The notes beneath the pieces were generated by a model. The model did not search any database. It worked only from the letters and a program-made list of their open reading frames with translations, and was not told where the DNA came from. From Fagopyrum homotropicum (taxonomy: Eukaryota > Streptophyta > Magnoliopsida > Caryophyllales > Polygonaceae), in assembly GCA_033239125.1 (NCBI GenBank), contig BSWB01000004.1:140752426-140816425 (forward strand): a stretch of DNA of 64,000 bases. Reading direction: 5' to 3'. Made by a program: the position numbers and the translations under genes. Shown in pieces: positions 1 through 11,690 of this stretch; the stretch's first letter is position 1; each line of letters begins with the position of its first letter.

Positions 1-806
1 TAGAGATCTCCAAGTTGAATTGGATGATGCTTTAGAACAACTGAAACTTCGAGATGATGCTCTAGATAAAAGAAAGAGTTATTGCACGCGAAAGGGAGGA
101 AGGAATTCGAGCTGATTTGGTAGAAATGCAAGCTGTTATGCAATTGCTCATTGACAGAAGGGACAATGTCAGGATCGAGGTAGACCCACCCGTTGTTGTA
201 CCACCACCTGCACCTCGCTATCCGGCGATGAATGAGAGGAATGATCCGTTTGTGGGAGAGCCGCAAACGCTTGGTCAGAAAATGGATCATGCTCAATAGA
301 TACGCCGTCCAAGCATTAATCTAGGAGATTCAGCAGCGCGTGATTATGAACTTCGCTCTCAAGTTCTTTAGATGATTTAACAAAATCAGTTTGGAGGATT
401 AGAGAGAGAATTTCCACATTAGCACTTGCAGAACTATGAGATTCTTATGGAGACTTTGAGGCCTCAAAGATTGAAAAATAATAATCACAAGGGGTTTCTC
501 TTTCTCCTTGAAGGAGAAAGCTCTTGCATGGTATCAATCACTACCGTTCGGAAGGATTAGTACATGGTAGGAGATGACTACGAAATTTCTCACTAAGTTC
601 ATTCCACCATCAAAAACCACGGAATTGAGAGGTAAGATAAATACTTTTGTGATGAAAAATAGAGAAAGTTTGTTCAAGTCATGGGAAAGATTCAAGGACA
701 TTTTGTTGGATTGCCCTCATCATGGGATTCCAAAAATCAAACTGCTCGAGATTTACTTCAAGGGTTTGAATAAGGAAACTCAATTCAAACTTTCATCCCC
801 TTTTAG
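1..806 (+). pseudogene. Decayed Athila-type gag, N-terminal part
   Basis: This is the N-terminal half of a Ty3/gypsy gag, the structural protein that forms the virus-like particle. It begins before the window. The clearest block is at 574-806, where residues such as FLTKFIPPSKTTELRGKI and DCPHHGIPKIKLLEIYFKGL match the gag of the two better-preserved Athila-type copies at 15326 and 59465. Upstream pieces (117-299: EPQTLGQKMD) match in other frames. Many stops and frameshifts between 300 and 570 show it cannot be translated. The reading continues after the solo LTR at 2459, so the LTR split an existing gag. Lineage assignment rests on similarity to the other copies and on known Athila protease and gag signatures. 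Confidence 0.85.
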
Positions 807-811
807 AGGGA

Positions 812-2453
812 TGATGACATGAATTATATGCCATTATAATCATGCATTTTGTTGATGTTTCATCCCAGTTTCCCTTACATTCGAAGAGATTTGTGTACCT
901 TTAAGGTTTGTTTCATGTATATTTCGAAAATAGAGGTCTACACGAGTTTTGGATGAATTGTAGGTGAATTCGATGGAATTGGAAGCAAAATGGAGCAAAG
1001 AGTAGCTAAGGTCAATAAGGAAGCATAAGGAACCTTTGAGGAGTCATGAGAAGAAAGGAAATTGCGTGGAAGAGTCACACAAAGAAGATGGAAAACAAGT
1101 CAAGAGACGAGCACTTTCTGTTGTGGAAAATTGGGTGGTTAATTGCATAGATCGGACGATTTTCCTGTATGAAAAATCGGATGAGTTATGTGATAGATCG
1201 GTCGATTTTCACTTGTAACCGTCTAAAAAATATGACGTTCGAAAGCCCAAAGCTTTTGGGCCTGAAGAGGAGTATGATTCACAGCCCATTAGCGAGTTGG
1301 GTTATGTTGGAACCCTAGGACACGAAAATGGGAGGTTGGCACAGAATGAGATAGACGGCATACGATAGACATTGGAGATTCTTGGAGAGAAAGGATTTGC
1401 GGAAAGGAGATAGAGTTCAAGATTCAAGAAAGTTGTGAGATCTTTAATTATCGTTCATTATTGTGGTTTGTGAACACATATTATTGAGTACTTTGAGAGA
1501 TTATATTGAGGTTTTGAAGGATTGATTACAGATTTTGGAGATTCATTGAGTTTTATGAGAAGTTTGGTTTTTATTTGGTTTTCTTTATTCAATCTTGATT
1601 TTGATTCAAAAATGAAAATGATTGGCTAAAAAACTTGTGATTCTGGGGAGAATAGTTGATGATTGAGGCTTAGATGATAATAGAGTGAACTCATTTAACC
1701 ATTTGGACCCTGAGAGTTGAGATTTAAATTTACGATTGCGAAAAATCGTGGTGTTCTTGAGAAAATTGGCCGATTTTCCCTAGAATAGTCCGATTTTTCT
1801 CTCTGATGTTCCTTAATTGTTTTATCTTTTAACCAAAGTTAAACCTTGCCTGAATTCTAGCCTTGCTTAACCTTTATAACCCTTATCCAAGTGTAAGAAG
1901 AGACTTCATCATTGATTCTTCACTTGGTAACCAAAGTTTGCAAGATTCGGGTAATAGAGAGACTCAACATCCTCTATTAAGGTTTGACTGTACCTTTCAT
2001 CTTTAACTTCCAGAGTCATATCCTTGGGTTTTGGTGGGTGGTTTGAGTGTTAATCCTTCCTTTGAGTATTCTTCTCGATGAGACTCAACATCCTTCGGGT
2101 TTGAGAGATTCTAAGTCGGGATAAGTGAGTAGTGGAACTTCACCGTATATTATTCCTTTCTTCGAAACACATAACCTTGGCAATGCCAACTCTGTCCTTT
2201 GATCTTTAGAGCGTCTTGAATCGAAAGCCGCGGTCGGATACTTGAATCCTTGGAATCATTTGTCTCTTACATCTTTTAAAAGCTTTTACATCTTGCCGGA
2301 TACTTTTGAAACCGATTTTATTCTCACCAAATCCCTGAGTTTGATTCTGGAATTTCTTGTCTTACTACAGCTGATCCATACACTGCGGGTTCGCTTTTGC
2401 TTAAATTCTGATTATAAATTTAAGACTTTGACGCACACACTTTTGACCGAACA
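812..2453 (+). mobile_element. Solo LTR of an Athila-type retrotransposon
   Basis: A 1642-bp LTR begins TGATGACATG and ends GACCGAACA. It is flanked by perfect 5-bp duplications AGGGA at 807-811 and 2454-2458. Gag coding sequence stops at its left edge and resumes at its right edge. No internal region or partner LTR is present, so this is the product of LTR-LTR recombination. Blocks in its second half (about 1660-1720 and 2370-2453, for example GGACCCTGAGAGTT and CACTGCGGGTTCGCTT) match the LTR at 57649-59362, so the two are related families. It carries CG-centred palindromes at 1149-1211 and 1738-1800 that differ in sequence from those of the other Athila-type LTRs here. Confidence 0.88.
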
Positions 2454-2458
2454 AGGGA

Positions 2459-3310
2459 CATTCACGGAGAAGCCTGCTGATGATGGATGAAAATTTATAG
2501 AGAAGCAAGCTCTAGTTATTGAGAAGTATTCCCATTGGAGGGTTGATGATAGACATCAAAGATCCAGAGCCCAAGAGTTAAATCTTACTACTTCTAGTAC
2601 TGCTCAACTCAATATTCTCAACAACGAAGTTAAAGCTTTGAAAGAGTTGTTGAAGTCACAAATGCAAACGCTGACACAAGATAGAGTGCCGCCAAGGGAG
2701 AAAGACGTTAACTACATGGAACTATCAAGGACCAAGGAATTACAACAACAAGAATTACAACAATTGACACTCTAATAACAACAACCCCGGAAACCCCTAC
2801 TCTAATTCGAATGGCGCCCTCAACCCACCCGCTTCATCTAGTCATACTTCACTAAAAAGTCAAGAATCTCCTCATGGTTCGAATCAGCTACCCAAAGACA
2901 AGATACAAGCTATACTTGAGAAAATGATGATAAAACTGAGTAGCTTGGAAAGTTCGGTGACATTTCTTTCTAATGCTAAAAAAGCTTTGGAAAATCAAGT
3001 GTTTAGTAAGGTTGGGGAAGTTCCTAGAGATCTAGGAAAATTTCCGGGAAGGACGGAGAATAATCCCAAGGGTCAAGTCATGGCCATCACTACTAGAAGC
3101 GGTTTGAAGATCAATGAACCGCTACCCACGAGTGTTGACAAAGGAAAACATCCTATGTCGCATGAGATTCCGGCGCAAGTAGAGGAGGAAAAGGAAAAAG
3201 ACGCAGTTTATGTGCCTCCTCCAACATACAAACCTCCACTGCCATTCCCACAATCTAAAGCAAGAGCACATCTAGACAAACATTTTGGTAGTTCCTTGAC
3301 CTTATGAGTA
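2459..3310 (+). pseudogene. Decayed Athila-type gag, C-terminal part
   Basis: This continues the gag interrupted by the solo LTR. The block near 2500-2550 reads KFIEKQALVIEKYSH after an in-frame TGA, matching the same position in the copies at 16226 and about 60500. A longer open piece (2924-3307, 127 aa) contains GRTENNPKGQVMAITTRSG and the proline-rich PPPTYKPPLPFPQSKARAHLDKHFG block that precedes the protease in this lineage. Frameshifts around 2700-2900 break the asparagine-rich region. It is not functional. The frame is disrupted again at 3305, just before the protease. Confidence 0.85.
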
Positions 3311-4080
3311 AACTGCAAACTAATATACCTTTTATTGATGCAATTGTAGGTATGTCGCTTACGGTAAGTTGCTGAAAGAGATTCTCTCAAACAAGAGGAA
3401 GCTAGAGGATTTTGGAGAAGTGAAGATGGCTTCTAGATCATCCAAACTCATCAAGATTATGAAAGAAAAGATGCCTACGAAACTACGAGATCTCGGTTGT
3501 TTTTGTATCTCTATTGGCATTGGATAAGTCACCTATGATGCATTATGTGATCGATCTAGGAGCAAGTGTGAGTATCATTCCCCTTGCTTTGTGCGAGAAA
3601 ATCGGACTTGGGGAACCAAAACCGGTGAAGTTGACCTTATACATGGAGGAGAGATCCTTAACTCATCCAGTGGGGATCTTGGAAGACATTCCCGTAAAGT
3701 TGGGTAAGTTCTACATACTTATAGATTTTGTGGTGTTGGACATTCCTGCAGATGATCCTATTCCGATCATTCTTGGACGACCGTTCCTTGAAACTTCCGG
3801 TTTCATGGTTGATTGCAAGAACGCCACATTATCCTTAAACATTGGCGAGGAGCACATTGAGTTCACGCTCTCAACAATGATGAAAGGTCAAGCTCTCGGG
3901 GATGACATTTTCAACATCTACGATGAAGAGGAATAAGGGGAATTGGTAAATTCAATCTTAATCAAAGATCCTCTTGAAAAGGTTTTAAGTTTTAATATTA
4001 TGGAGGAAGGTGTAGATGCAATTTGTGATGTAGAAATAAGAAGTCTAGAAGCCTTGGAAAAGGATCCAAAGTCTTAAAAA
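3311..4080 (+). pseudogene. Athila-type retroviral aspartic protease remnant
   Basis: The protease would cut the gag-pol polyprotein during particle maturation. The open segment at 3514-3936 (140 aa) has the DLGASVSIIPLALCEKIGLG core, where D-L-G-A is the lineage's form of the catalytic D-S/T-G motif. It also has the downstream VVLDIPADDPIPIILGRPFL flap and hydrophobic block. Upstream, 3311-3510 encodes the conserved KLRDLG-type approach segment but in a different frame, so at least one frameshift separates them. A stop at 3934-3936 ends the open part. The rest to about 4080 (KDPLEKVL-like) follows out of frame. It matches the protease regions at about 17340-17640 and 61610-61880. Confidence 0.85.
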
Positions 4081-4770
4081 AGCTCGAATGAAGGGAGAAA
4101 AACGTTATTGATCTCGAACCACTCCCAGGAATCTTGGCCGAGATGAAAATTGGGCCGGTCGAGGTTCCTGAGCCTTCGACACTTCTTCACACTTCAATTG
4201 CAAGCGTTTGCAGCCTCAACCATACCTCTTCTGAAGCTTCAAAGCTTCCCAAGATGATCTTGGAGGTACAGAACGTCCACCTAAGGAACCTCCTATCTTA
4301 GAGCTAAAACCACTACACTTAATGTACGCATTTCTTGGACTAAATTCTACTTATCCGGTGATAGTTAGTGTTAACCTTACTGATGATGAGTTGTGCAAGC
4401 TGATGCATGAGTTGAAATTGCATAAAAATGCTTTAGGGTATACTATAGAAGATCTTGTTGGAATTAAACCCTCTTTATGCATGCATAAAATCCTTATGGA
4501 AGATGATCATAAACCTTCATGAGAACCTCAACAACGGTTGAACCCGATCATGAAAGAGGTTGTGAAGAAAGAAGTGCTTAAGTTGCTTGATGCATGAATT
4601 ATCTTTCCAATCTCGGATAGCAAATGGGTGATTCCCGTGATGTGGTACCAAAGAAAGGAGGAATGACCGTTTTAACCAATAAAATAACGAGTTGATTTCT
4701 ACAAGAACCGAGAAAGGCTAGAGAATGTGCATTGATTACATGAGATTGAATGTAGCAATCAGGAAGGATA
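4081..4770 (+). pseudogene. Protease-RT linker and N-terminal RT remnant
   Basis: The segment starts with a linker holding CG-centred palindromic words (for example TTGGCCGAGATG near 4135). It then enters the reverse transcriptase approach at 4322-4522 (LNSTYPVIV, GYTIEDLVGIKPSLCMHKIL), which is also seen in the copies at about 18200 and 62510. The RT fingers region (PISDSKW) follows with frameshifts and stops. Similarity ends abruptly at 4770 in the RKD block. The catalytic FMDD motif, RNase H and integrase are absent, so this copy suffered a large deletion joining RT directly to the env/ORF1-like region. Confidence 0.8.
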
Positions 4771-5012
4771 TCTATCACTTGGCCTACAAGGATCTCGACC
4801 GAGATTTGGTTTGAACTTTCGTGGGGTATAAAAAGGAAATAGACTCTCTCTCCTCACACAAACCCTAACTCTTCATCCTCTTCCAACTGCCACCGATTTC
4901 CCCTCGAAATTCCAAGCTCGGGTATTTTGGGAGAGCATTGCCTTAATTGAGACTAGTGCCGGCAATTGGCAACCCGGAGACTCCAAGGAGAAGAATATCT
5001 ATCACTTGGCCT
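4768..5012 (+). repeat. 18-bp direct repeat around a 209-bp segment
   Basis: The word ATATCTATCACTTGGCCT occurs at 4768-4785 and again at 4995-5012, each followed by a shared CAAG one base later. The first copy sits exactly where RT similarity is lost. The second lies inside the env/ORF1-like frame (IYHLAFK). The arrangement suggests a rearrangement or template switch during formation of the deletion. Confidence 0.7.
4827..4836 (+). promoter_or_regulatory. Candidate internal TATA box upstream of env/ORF1-like remnant
   Basis: TATAAAAAGG is followed by a CT-rich stretch (CTCTCTCTCC) and an ACAAACCCTAAC leader, which resembles a plant core promoter and 5' leader. It lies between the truncated RT and the env/ORF1-like remnant. 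It could be an internal promoter for the downstream ORF, or an LTR-derived piece moved here by rearrangement. No expression evidence is available. Confidence 0.4.
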
Positions 5013-5830
5013 TCAAGCTTGCACATCGCATTCTTAGTGAAACCTTGTTTGTCCGGACTGAGACGCCTTAGAAAATCAAGGCGGGTGAGTTGTTTGCTCT
5101 TTGGTGTATGACCGCCGGTGAGGTGCCCGACTTTCCCGCTATGCTAACGGATATGCTGCATAAGATCGCCAACAAGAACAAGGGTGACATGTGTGGGAGG
5201 TCTTGTGACTCACATTGCTAGAGTTATGGAGATTGATTTTTCTGCATGCACCTTAGCTGCTGAGGCTAAGCCTTTAGGACTCCATAATTTTATCACTCGC
5301 AGGATCTTCATTCCTCGAGGCCATGACATACCCTATGTTGCCATGTCTTGGGAAAAGAGGGCTCCTAGAGGCATCCCTTGGTTATCTGAGTACACGGTCG
5401 CCGATCCGCGGCATTGGAGGGATTTATTCAGACCACTACAGAGACATGCTGACATAGATGCAGAGTTTGACACTGAGATTGATGAGGAGGTTGATGAGGT
5501 AGCTGCTATGGACACCGGGACCGACACTGCGGGTGCTAGTGTTCCCGTTGTGGACATCGATGATGAGGATACAAACGATAATCCGGTGGTGAGGAGTACG
5601 TAGACGGCAGGAGGTTCCACCTCGGAGGGTGCTACCTCAGTGCGGTTCTCGCAACTCTGCAGGTTCTTTAGACCTTCCCGGGATGGTCCATGACCTAGGG
5701 GAGCGGATGTCGACTTTGAAGACATCATTCCGGACCATGAGGATGGATATGGATGATCGCCACACTGCTCAGACTATAGACTGATAGGTGACATGAGGCG
5801 GGATATAAGATCCGATTTGTTTAATTGAAA
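4837..5830 (+). pseudogene. Athila env/ORF1-like remnant
   Basis: Athila elements carry an extra ORF after pol whose product is often called env-like or ATHILA ORF1. The best segment is 5184-5603 (139 aa), with GGLVTHIARVMEIDFSA and LGLHNFITRRIFIPRGHDIP. A preceding part in another frame (about 4990-5180) reads LAHRILSETLFVRTETP then KIKAGELFALW. An acidic, threonine-rich tail follows. The assignment rests on recollection of the GGLVT-IAR signature in this plant-specific family and on its position after pol, so it is moderate. There is at least one in-frame stop (near 5071), one frameshift (near 5180), and stops after 5603. No signal peptide or membrane segment is evident in the open part. 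Confidence 0.6.
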
Positions 5831-8800
5831 TGAGGCAAAAAGGTAAAGAACATTGGGAATATGAATGGTGTATATGGCTATTAGCATAGTGTTTGTTCTT
5901 TTCATTATATATTTTTACAAAATCAAAATGTTTGATATTTTAACCTTTTTGATTTTTTTTTTCTATCTTCCAGTCGATGACATCTCTAATAAGATGCATC
6001 ACCTTATTAGTTTTGATGCACCGTGTATAAATTGGGGTCATGTAGAATGGAGAGTTGAGTTATGGTGTTGATTGATTGTAGTCATCAAATGAATTGTTAT
6101 GCTTTATTCTATGGTTCTTTCTCTTTTACTAAGCAAATTTGGGCACAAGTCTCTTTCTTTGAAAAGATCCGTTTAGAAATATTACTACTATTTTTTATGT
6201 GTATTTACGAATTTACATTATTTCTTTTCCCAAAAACATTATTTATAACCAAAACATGAAATATCATTGTTATATACTATTTTCCTAAAACAAAAACCAG
6301 ATTATGGAACCTGGATTTGGTATGGGGTATAGAGTGACAAATAAATGGGGTATATTTCCTTTGCTAAGTATTGTTCTTGACATTTGCGACAACGTCCGTC
6401 GCAAATTCTTTCACGAGGGAAATCGCTATTGTATAACCTTTTGAGACTTCTTTGCGTAAGCGTTACTAACGACAAGTACTTGGATTTAGTATGGTGTATA
6501 TAGTGGCAAATATTGTTATTGGTTTAGCGATAGATTGATCCATCCATGGACAATAAAACATGTAACATCAACGTACGTAGTTATTAAAGTAATTTCAAAG
6601 CGCGAATCACCACAATAATACATAACAGAAACTCAATTCATGACTAAACATATCCAAAAAGTATACGGTCATGTTATGAATGAAACATTCTCACACAACT
6701 CTCGCATCTTGTAGTTTCACACAGCTCTCACATCTTGCAAACAAACATTTTGAAGTACAAATATACATAGCCATCATCATTGAGCAACTCTCGTAACTTA
6801 CAATGGATGACCGACAAACTACCATAACATATGAATTAAAACATATAATTAAATGATAAAGATAACCATGAACATCGTAGAATTACCATGCACGTCGGGC
6901 TTCCTAAACCCTATAACAACTAGATTTCACCAAGACATACTTGCAAACCTCTTCTTTTATTAACCAATAGAAAACGAGACCAGACGAACTAGAGCCAAAC
7001 AAATCGGTTGGCTTGGGAGACCGATCGGCCGAAACCTTGTGGAGATATAGCCGATCAATCCAATCTTTTTCCTACAATTGCCAACATATTTTAATTGAAA
7101 GTAAAATGGGGATTAAAGTTTTAGTTAAAACACTGTCACGTGACGTGTTCTCACTGGCCGTATTCCGGTTAGTGAGGACACTCCATGTGACACGCCTGAT
7201 TTTAGAACACAAGCAAGAACGACGTTGTAATTATTAAGAAAATCGAACTTAGTTTGGAGTCGCCGTCTATATAAGCATCGATCCAAAGGGACTACTAAGC
7301 TCTCTCCTCCATGTCATAAAAATGATGGCATGGTTGGACTTAGTAGCTATAAAAGCCTCCTTTATGAAGAATTTAAATAAGTAAGAAGTTAAAATGAAGT
7401 TTGTACGTTGATGCAATATGAATCTTATAACGTGTTAGGAAAAGAAAAGTAGATATTTTGAGTAGATATTGCAGGAGAAAACTCTTACAATAAAAATGAA
7501 ATAAAGAGATTTGGAAATCACTTTGAAAACGTGAAATATGAATCATGCATGAATATATTATGGCCCTACTGTTTCAGAAAGACCCACATAAGTATATGTT
7601 TAAAAAAAGTTAACGGTGACTGATCATCTTTCGAATCTCTTTTCTTTTAAAAACAAATTTTCGTCGAAATAAGTTTGAAATATAGCAAAAACTGGCATGC
7701 ATAACGTGTACTATTTTAGGCAACATAAATTTATAAAAATGGTTAATTCAACAGAACGGACTTGTCGTACCTCGTCAACAAAATCCAGCTTTTGCATTCG
7801 TTGAAGAAACCAAATTTTTTAAAAAAAAAAACAAAATAAAAAATTTGGTCAAATATGTGTACCTCCGTCACTTTTATTAAATTGAAGTTGGACAGTAAGA
7901 TGTTTGATTAGGAGTACATTTACTAAAAATATTTATATCATGGATCTAGTTACTAAACAAAAAATTTTAAAAGGTTTACTTAGCTAATTTGCTCAAAAAA
8001 ATTACATTGAATATGTAACATAATTTCGTAAATATGTTTAGTAGATATCTTCTACTTCTAAATATATTAATATATGATATCCTTATAAATTTAATTCAAG
8101 ATCAATATACATTATACAAGATATTGTACATTAGTAATTACACTATGTACCAGATCATTTACTAGTTATTACCTTTTAATTTATCATATAATTTAAATAA
8201 TTAAGAAGGTGTAAAATGAAATGATTCAATAATTTTAAAAGATTTTATTCACAATATTAAATTTTATAAAATGTTTAATGGGAAAGAATTGTTCATATTC
8301 ACTATAGTTTTTTTTTAATTCTTGTATACAAGTTTCAGGTAAAAGAAATAGTTAAATCACTCATGCACATTTTAAAATACAAGAACTGTGACCAAGGAAA
8401 TTTAAATTGTTTATATAAGAAATATTAAAAATTCATGTCACAATATTTATTAGAAGAAATATTATTTCTTTGTAGAAGGAAAATATTTCTTGTACACGAT
8501 ACAATAATCATGTACTAGATAATTTTTTAATATTAAAATTAACATCTATTTATAATTTTTGAAAAGAAGAAAAACTATGAGATTTAATTTATCCAATTGA
8601 TAGTAGGGTGAGAGGGAAGAATAACTCACGAGACTTCGAAAATCTGTAACCACACAAAGTTATTGATCGTTCAGGTTGATTTGCATTCAACAACATATAA
8701 TTATCTCATAATCAATTACCTTCTCAATATAGAATTATGTTAGGATATAATGAGATATGAATAGGAGAATAAATCAATCATTATATGTTTTAATAAGCTA

Positions 8801-9600
8801 TTTACCTGGCGGAGATATCCAATACATAAACAATTAAGAATGAGTGCATTTCATCCCATGCTCTTTTTTTTTTTTGAAACAATTTGGTTTATTCCTAAAT
8901 TAGTTGAATATATATATTTTAAAGTTCGGTTAAAATTTAATCTTGACCCAGCTCATTTATAAAGAGATTGACTTGAGCATGACAATTCTCGCTTGTTTAC
9001 AAACTAACCTATCTTGAACATGCCGATGTTCAGCTCATTCGGCTAGAATAATATTGTAGGGCTATTATATATATTAGTTAAATTACTCGATCTCGGATAA
9101 AAAAATATTTTCTGGAACTCGTTCACTAACTAAATGAAGCGAATAAGGACACATATTAATGTTCGTTTGCAATTTAGACACGATTTAGACTCACCTCGCT
9201 TATTATCAAGTCAAACTTGAAATGTCAAGATTCGGCTCCCATCAACTGCCATACACCTAATTACTTTTATTTTACTCTATTAGTTGACCCTAAACCCAAA
9301 TAAGAAGTTTAAGAAAATTGAAAACGACGTTATAAGTTTTCTAAATCTAAGAGTCAAAATAAACCACTAAAATTTAATGAGCGAAAACAATCAATACAAA
9401 ATTCAAGAGATTTACTACGTTAAAATTTGGGAAATTTTTTGTAATTTCATATACTATGATTATGACATTTTCAAACGATACAATGGCATATATGTAATTC
9501 AATGTCTATATGATTGCTCAAAAATACTATTGGATGTTTTTTTGTCTAATATATGATAAGCAGTTAGGTATGATTACTCTTTATTGATAGACCATTCTGT
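5831..9600. other. AT-rich region without a recognised gene
   Basis: No convincing coding sequence is seen. Short ORFs (5865-6071, 6062-6259, 7013-7237) have no recognisable domains and look like chance frames in AT-rich DNA. No 3' LTR for the decayed Athila copy was identified. 7720-8580 is extremely AT-rich with homopolymer runs, such as the A run near 7820 and the T run near 8870. A possible ancient LINE poly(A) remnant, read as T7 on this strand, lies at 9537-9543, before the LINE at 9610. Confidence 0.6.
6312..6512 (+). repeat. Imperfect 32-bp direct repeat
   Basis: Two copies at 6312-6343 and 6481-6512 start TGGATTT and end CAAATA, with about 28 of 32 positions identical. Between them lies a short perfect hairpin, TTTGCGAC at 6383-6390 and GTCGCAAA at 6398-6405. 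This may be a remnant of a small DNA transposon. No family was recognised. Confidence 0.4.
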
Positions 9601-9609
9601 AGCATCTTT

Positions 9610-11330
9610 ACAGATGAGAACTTCAACTTCCCCTAAAATTCCTCCTTCGGTTGCAGGATTGTCGTGGGCCAAGTAAGCGAGTTTGTCCGCAACGTTGTTC
9701 ACTTAATTGAATACATGTTTGATAATGACTTGTGGAAATTGAGAATTGAATGAATGAGTGAAATGTTGGAGATGATGATATCAAGTTCCCGTGGTGGTTT
9801 CCAGCTTGTTTTGATTGAGTTAACGATAGTAAGGTTGTCACTCTCAATTTCGAGTTTTGATAGGTTCATAGTTTGGGCTCTTAGTAATCCGGTTTCGTAG
9901 TGCGTTGGCTTCTTCCATCAAGGTAGATGAAGTCCCACATTCACCATAGTCGTAAGGAATATTTGATACATTATGGTCCCTCGTGATGTAGCCATATGCA
10001 CTCTTATTGTTGCTTTGCTTTGACCTATCGAAATTGAGTTTGATGTTTTCAAATTCCGTTTTTTCCCGTGCATATTTTGTGTTTTCCTTCGTTGTCTGGT
10101 GTGTGTTTTGGATTTGTTTTCCAATGTTATCAAGTCCCGTTTAAGGATTTGTTTGCTGACTATCTCCATGACATATTTTGGTTGTTGGTTGTCAAAGATG
10201 TATTGGTTTCTTATGTACCATATGTTTTACCATGCGGTCAAGAGTTTGACTAATGCTTTATTATCAAGTTTGTTATGCGCTATAGACAATATTCAATCAT
10301 TTTTATGCCTATATTGTCCACATTCATTAGTAGGTTTATGGCGCTTGCATCTTGCTAATTGCGTACAGGCATTTCGTGAAGATATGTTTATTATCAAGTT
10401 TGTTATGTGCTTTCGGTATTGTTTATCATGTTGTGGTTCCATTCCCCTTGTTATAAGGGTGCTTATTGTTTCATTGTTATTGGGTAGGTGTGTATTTGTG
10501 GCATATTTCTCTAGTGGGTGTTCATATATCTTTCCACAATTTGATGGTTTATCCGTCCCCTACATTCCTACGAAGGCCTTTTTCGAATCCGGATCAGATA
10601 CTCCTTAGTCTTTTCATTGCCAAGATGCACTTTTTTCTGTCTTATAATTCCATAGCATGTTCCTTTTAGATATTTTTTCTCGATTACTTTGACCCAGATG
10701 TTGTTTGGTTCTGACATCACTTTCTAAAGGAGTTTCATTTGGAGTGTTGGGAGTAGAAAGCTTTGTATAATAAAGTTTGGTTTTGCATTTAGATTTACTT
10801 ATTGTTAGTTGTTGTCTTGATTTAATAATAATATATCATCAAATACAACTTTGCTTACTTTTTCTTTGATGCTTGGACATTCTAGATATTTTTTTAAAGT
10901 TGGAGCTTGTAGAAATTTCCAAATTTAGTTGGAGAGTTCACCTCTTATTATTGTCCATGCTAGCGTTTGTTTGGAAAGATGACATGTCATAGTTTTCTTT
11001 TTGCCACAGACCTTACAATACTTTGAAAGGATGATGAATACTTGATTATAGGTTTTGGATTGGATGATATGGGACATGTACTCCATGACAACAGAGAATA
11101 GGTACGGAGATAGGGGACATCTTTGTCTGAGAACTTTTTTTTGTGGAGCTCATGACTAAGGAGCTCATGACTAAGGAGAGTATTGTGATGGGATATGGAG
11201 GAGCGAGAGTATTGTTTGAGGAGCTCATGACTAAGGAGAGTATTGTGATGGATAGAACGACCGGCAATAAAAGATCCTTGATGGGCCAATACATAAGGTA
11301 AAATGGCTTTAAGTATGTTCAAGCCCAGCG
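9610..11330 (-). pseudogene. Decayed plant LINE (RT, zinc-knuckle region, RNase H)
   Basis: This is a non-LTR retrotransposon ORF2 remnant read on the minus strand. From 11325 down, the RT start reads LKAILPYVLAHQGSFIAGRS. It is followed by a short tandem duplication (GAGCTCATGACTAAGGAG repeated between about 11150 and 11240) and then SPYLFSVVMEYMSHII near 11070. Around 10230 the pattern WNIWYIRNQ fits the linker after the zf-RVT domain. At 9610-9900 a plant LINE RNase H (RVT_3) is clear: IESDNLTIVNSIKTSW with catalytic D, then VNNVADKLAYLAHDNP after one frameshift and one stop. The RT palm is largely deleted. The 5' part is missing at about 11330, next to the hAT end. Confidence 0.75.
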
Positions 11331-11690
11331 AAATGGGGTGGCAAGGTTGGTCTGGGCCATGGGCCCATCAATTTTAGGGGCCCAACCGATGTATAAGTCT
11401 ACTATTATACATAGCCTTATTCAATTAAATTTAGCTAGTAAAAAAAAGTTAATAAAAGGAAATTAAAACAAAGTTGGGAAAGAGAAAGTGGGAACGGAGG
11501 ACATCTCTCCATTATCTCCATTATTACTCTCCAATTTCCAAAACCAAAATACAGCAAGATCTTAACCCCTTCATCTTTTGTTTTTGAAAAGTTAATCGTA
11601 TTAAGAGAAGGATATACATAGGAGATTACAAAGACAAGTTCATGTTTCAAGGAAAAATGAAAGCAGTAGAGAAGGAAGAGACATGGGAGC

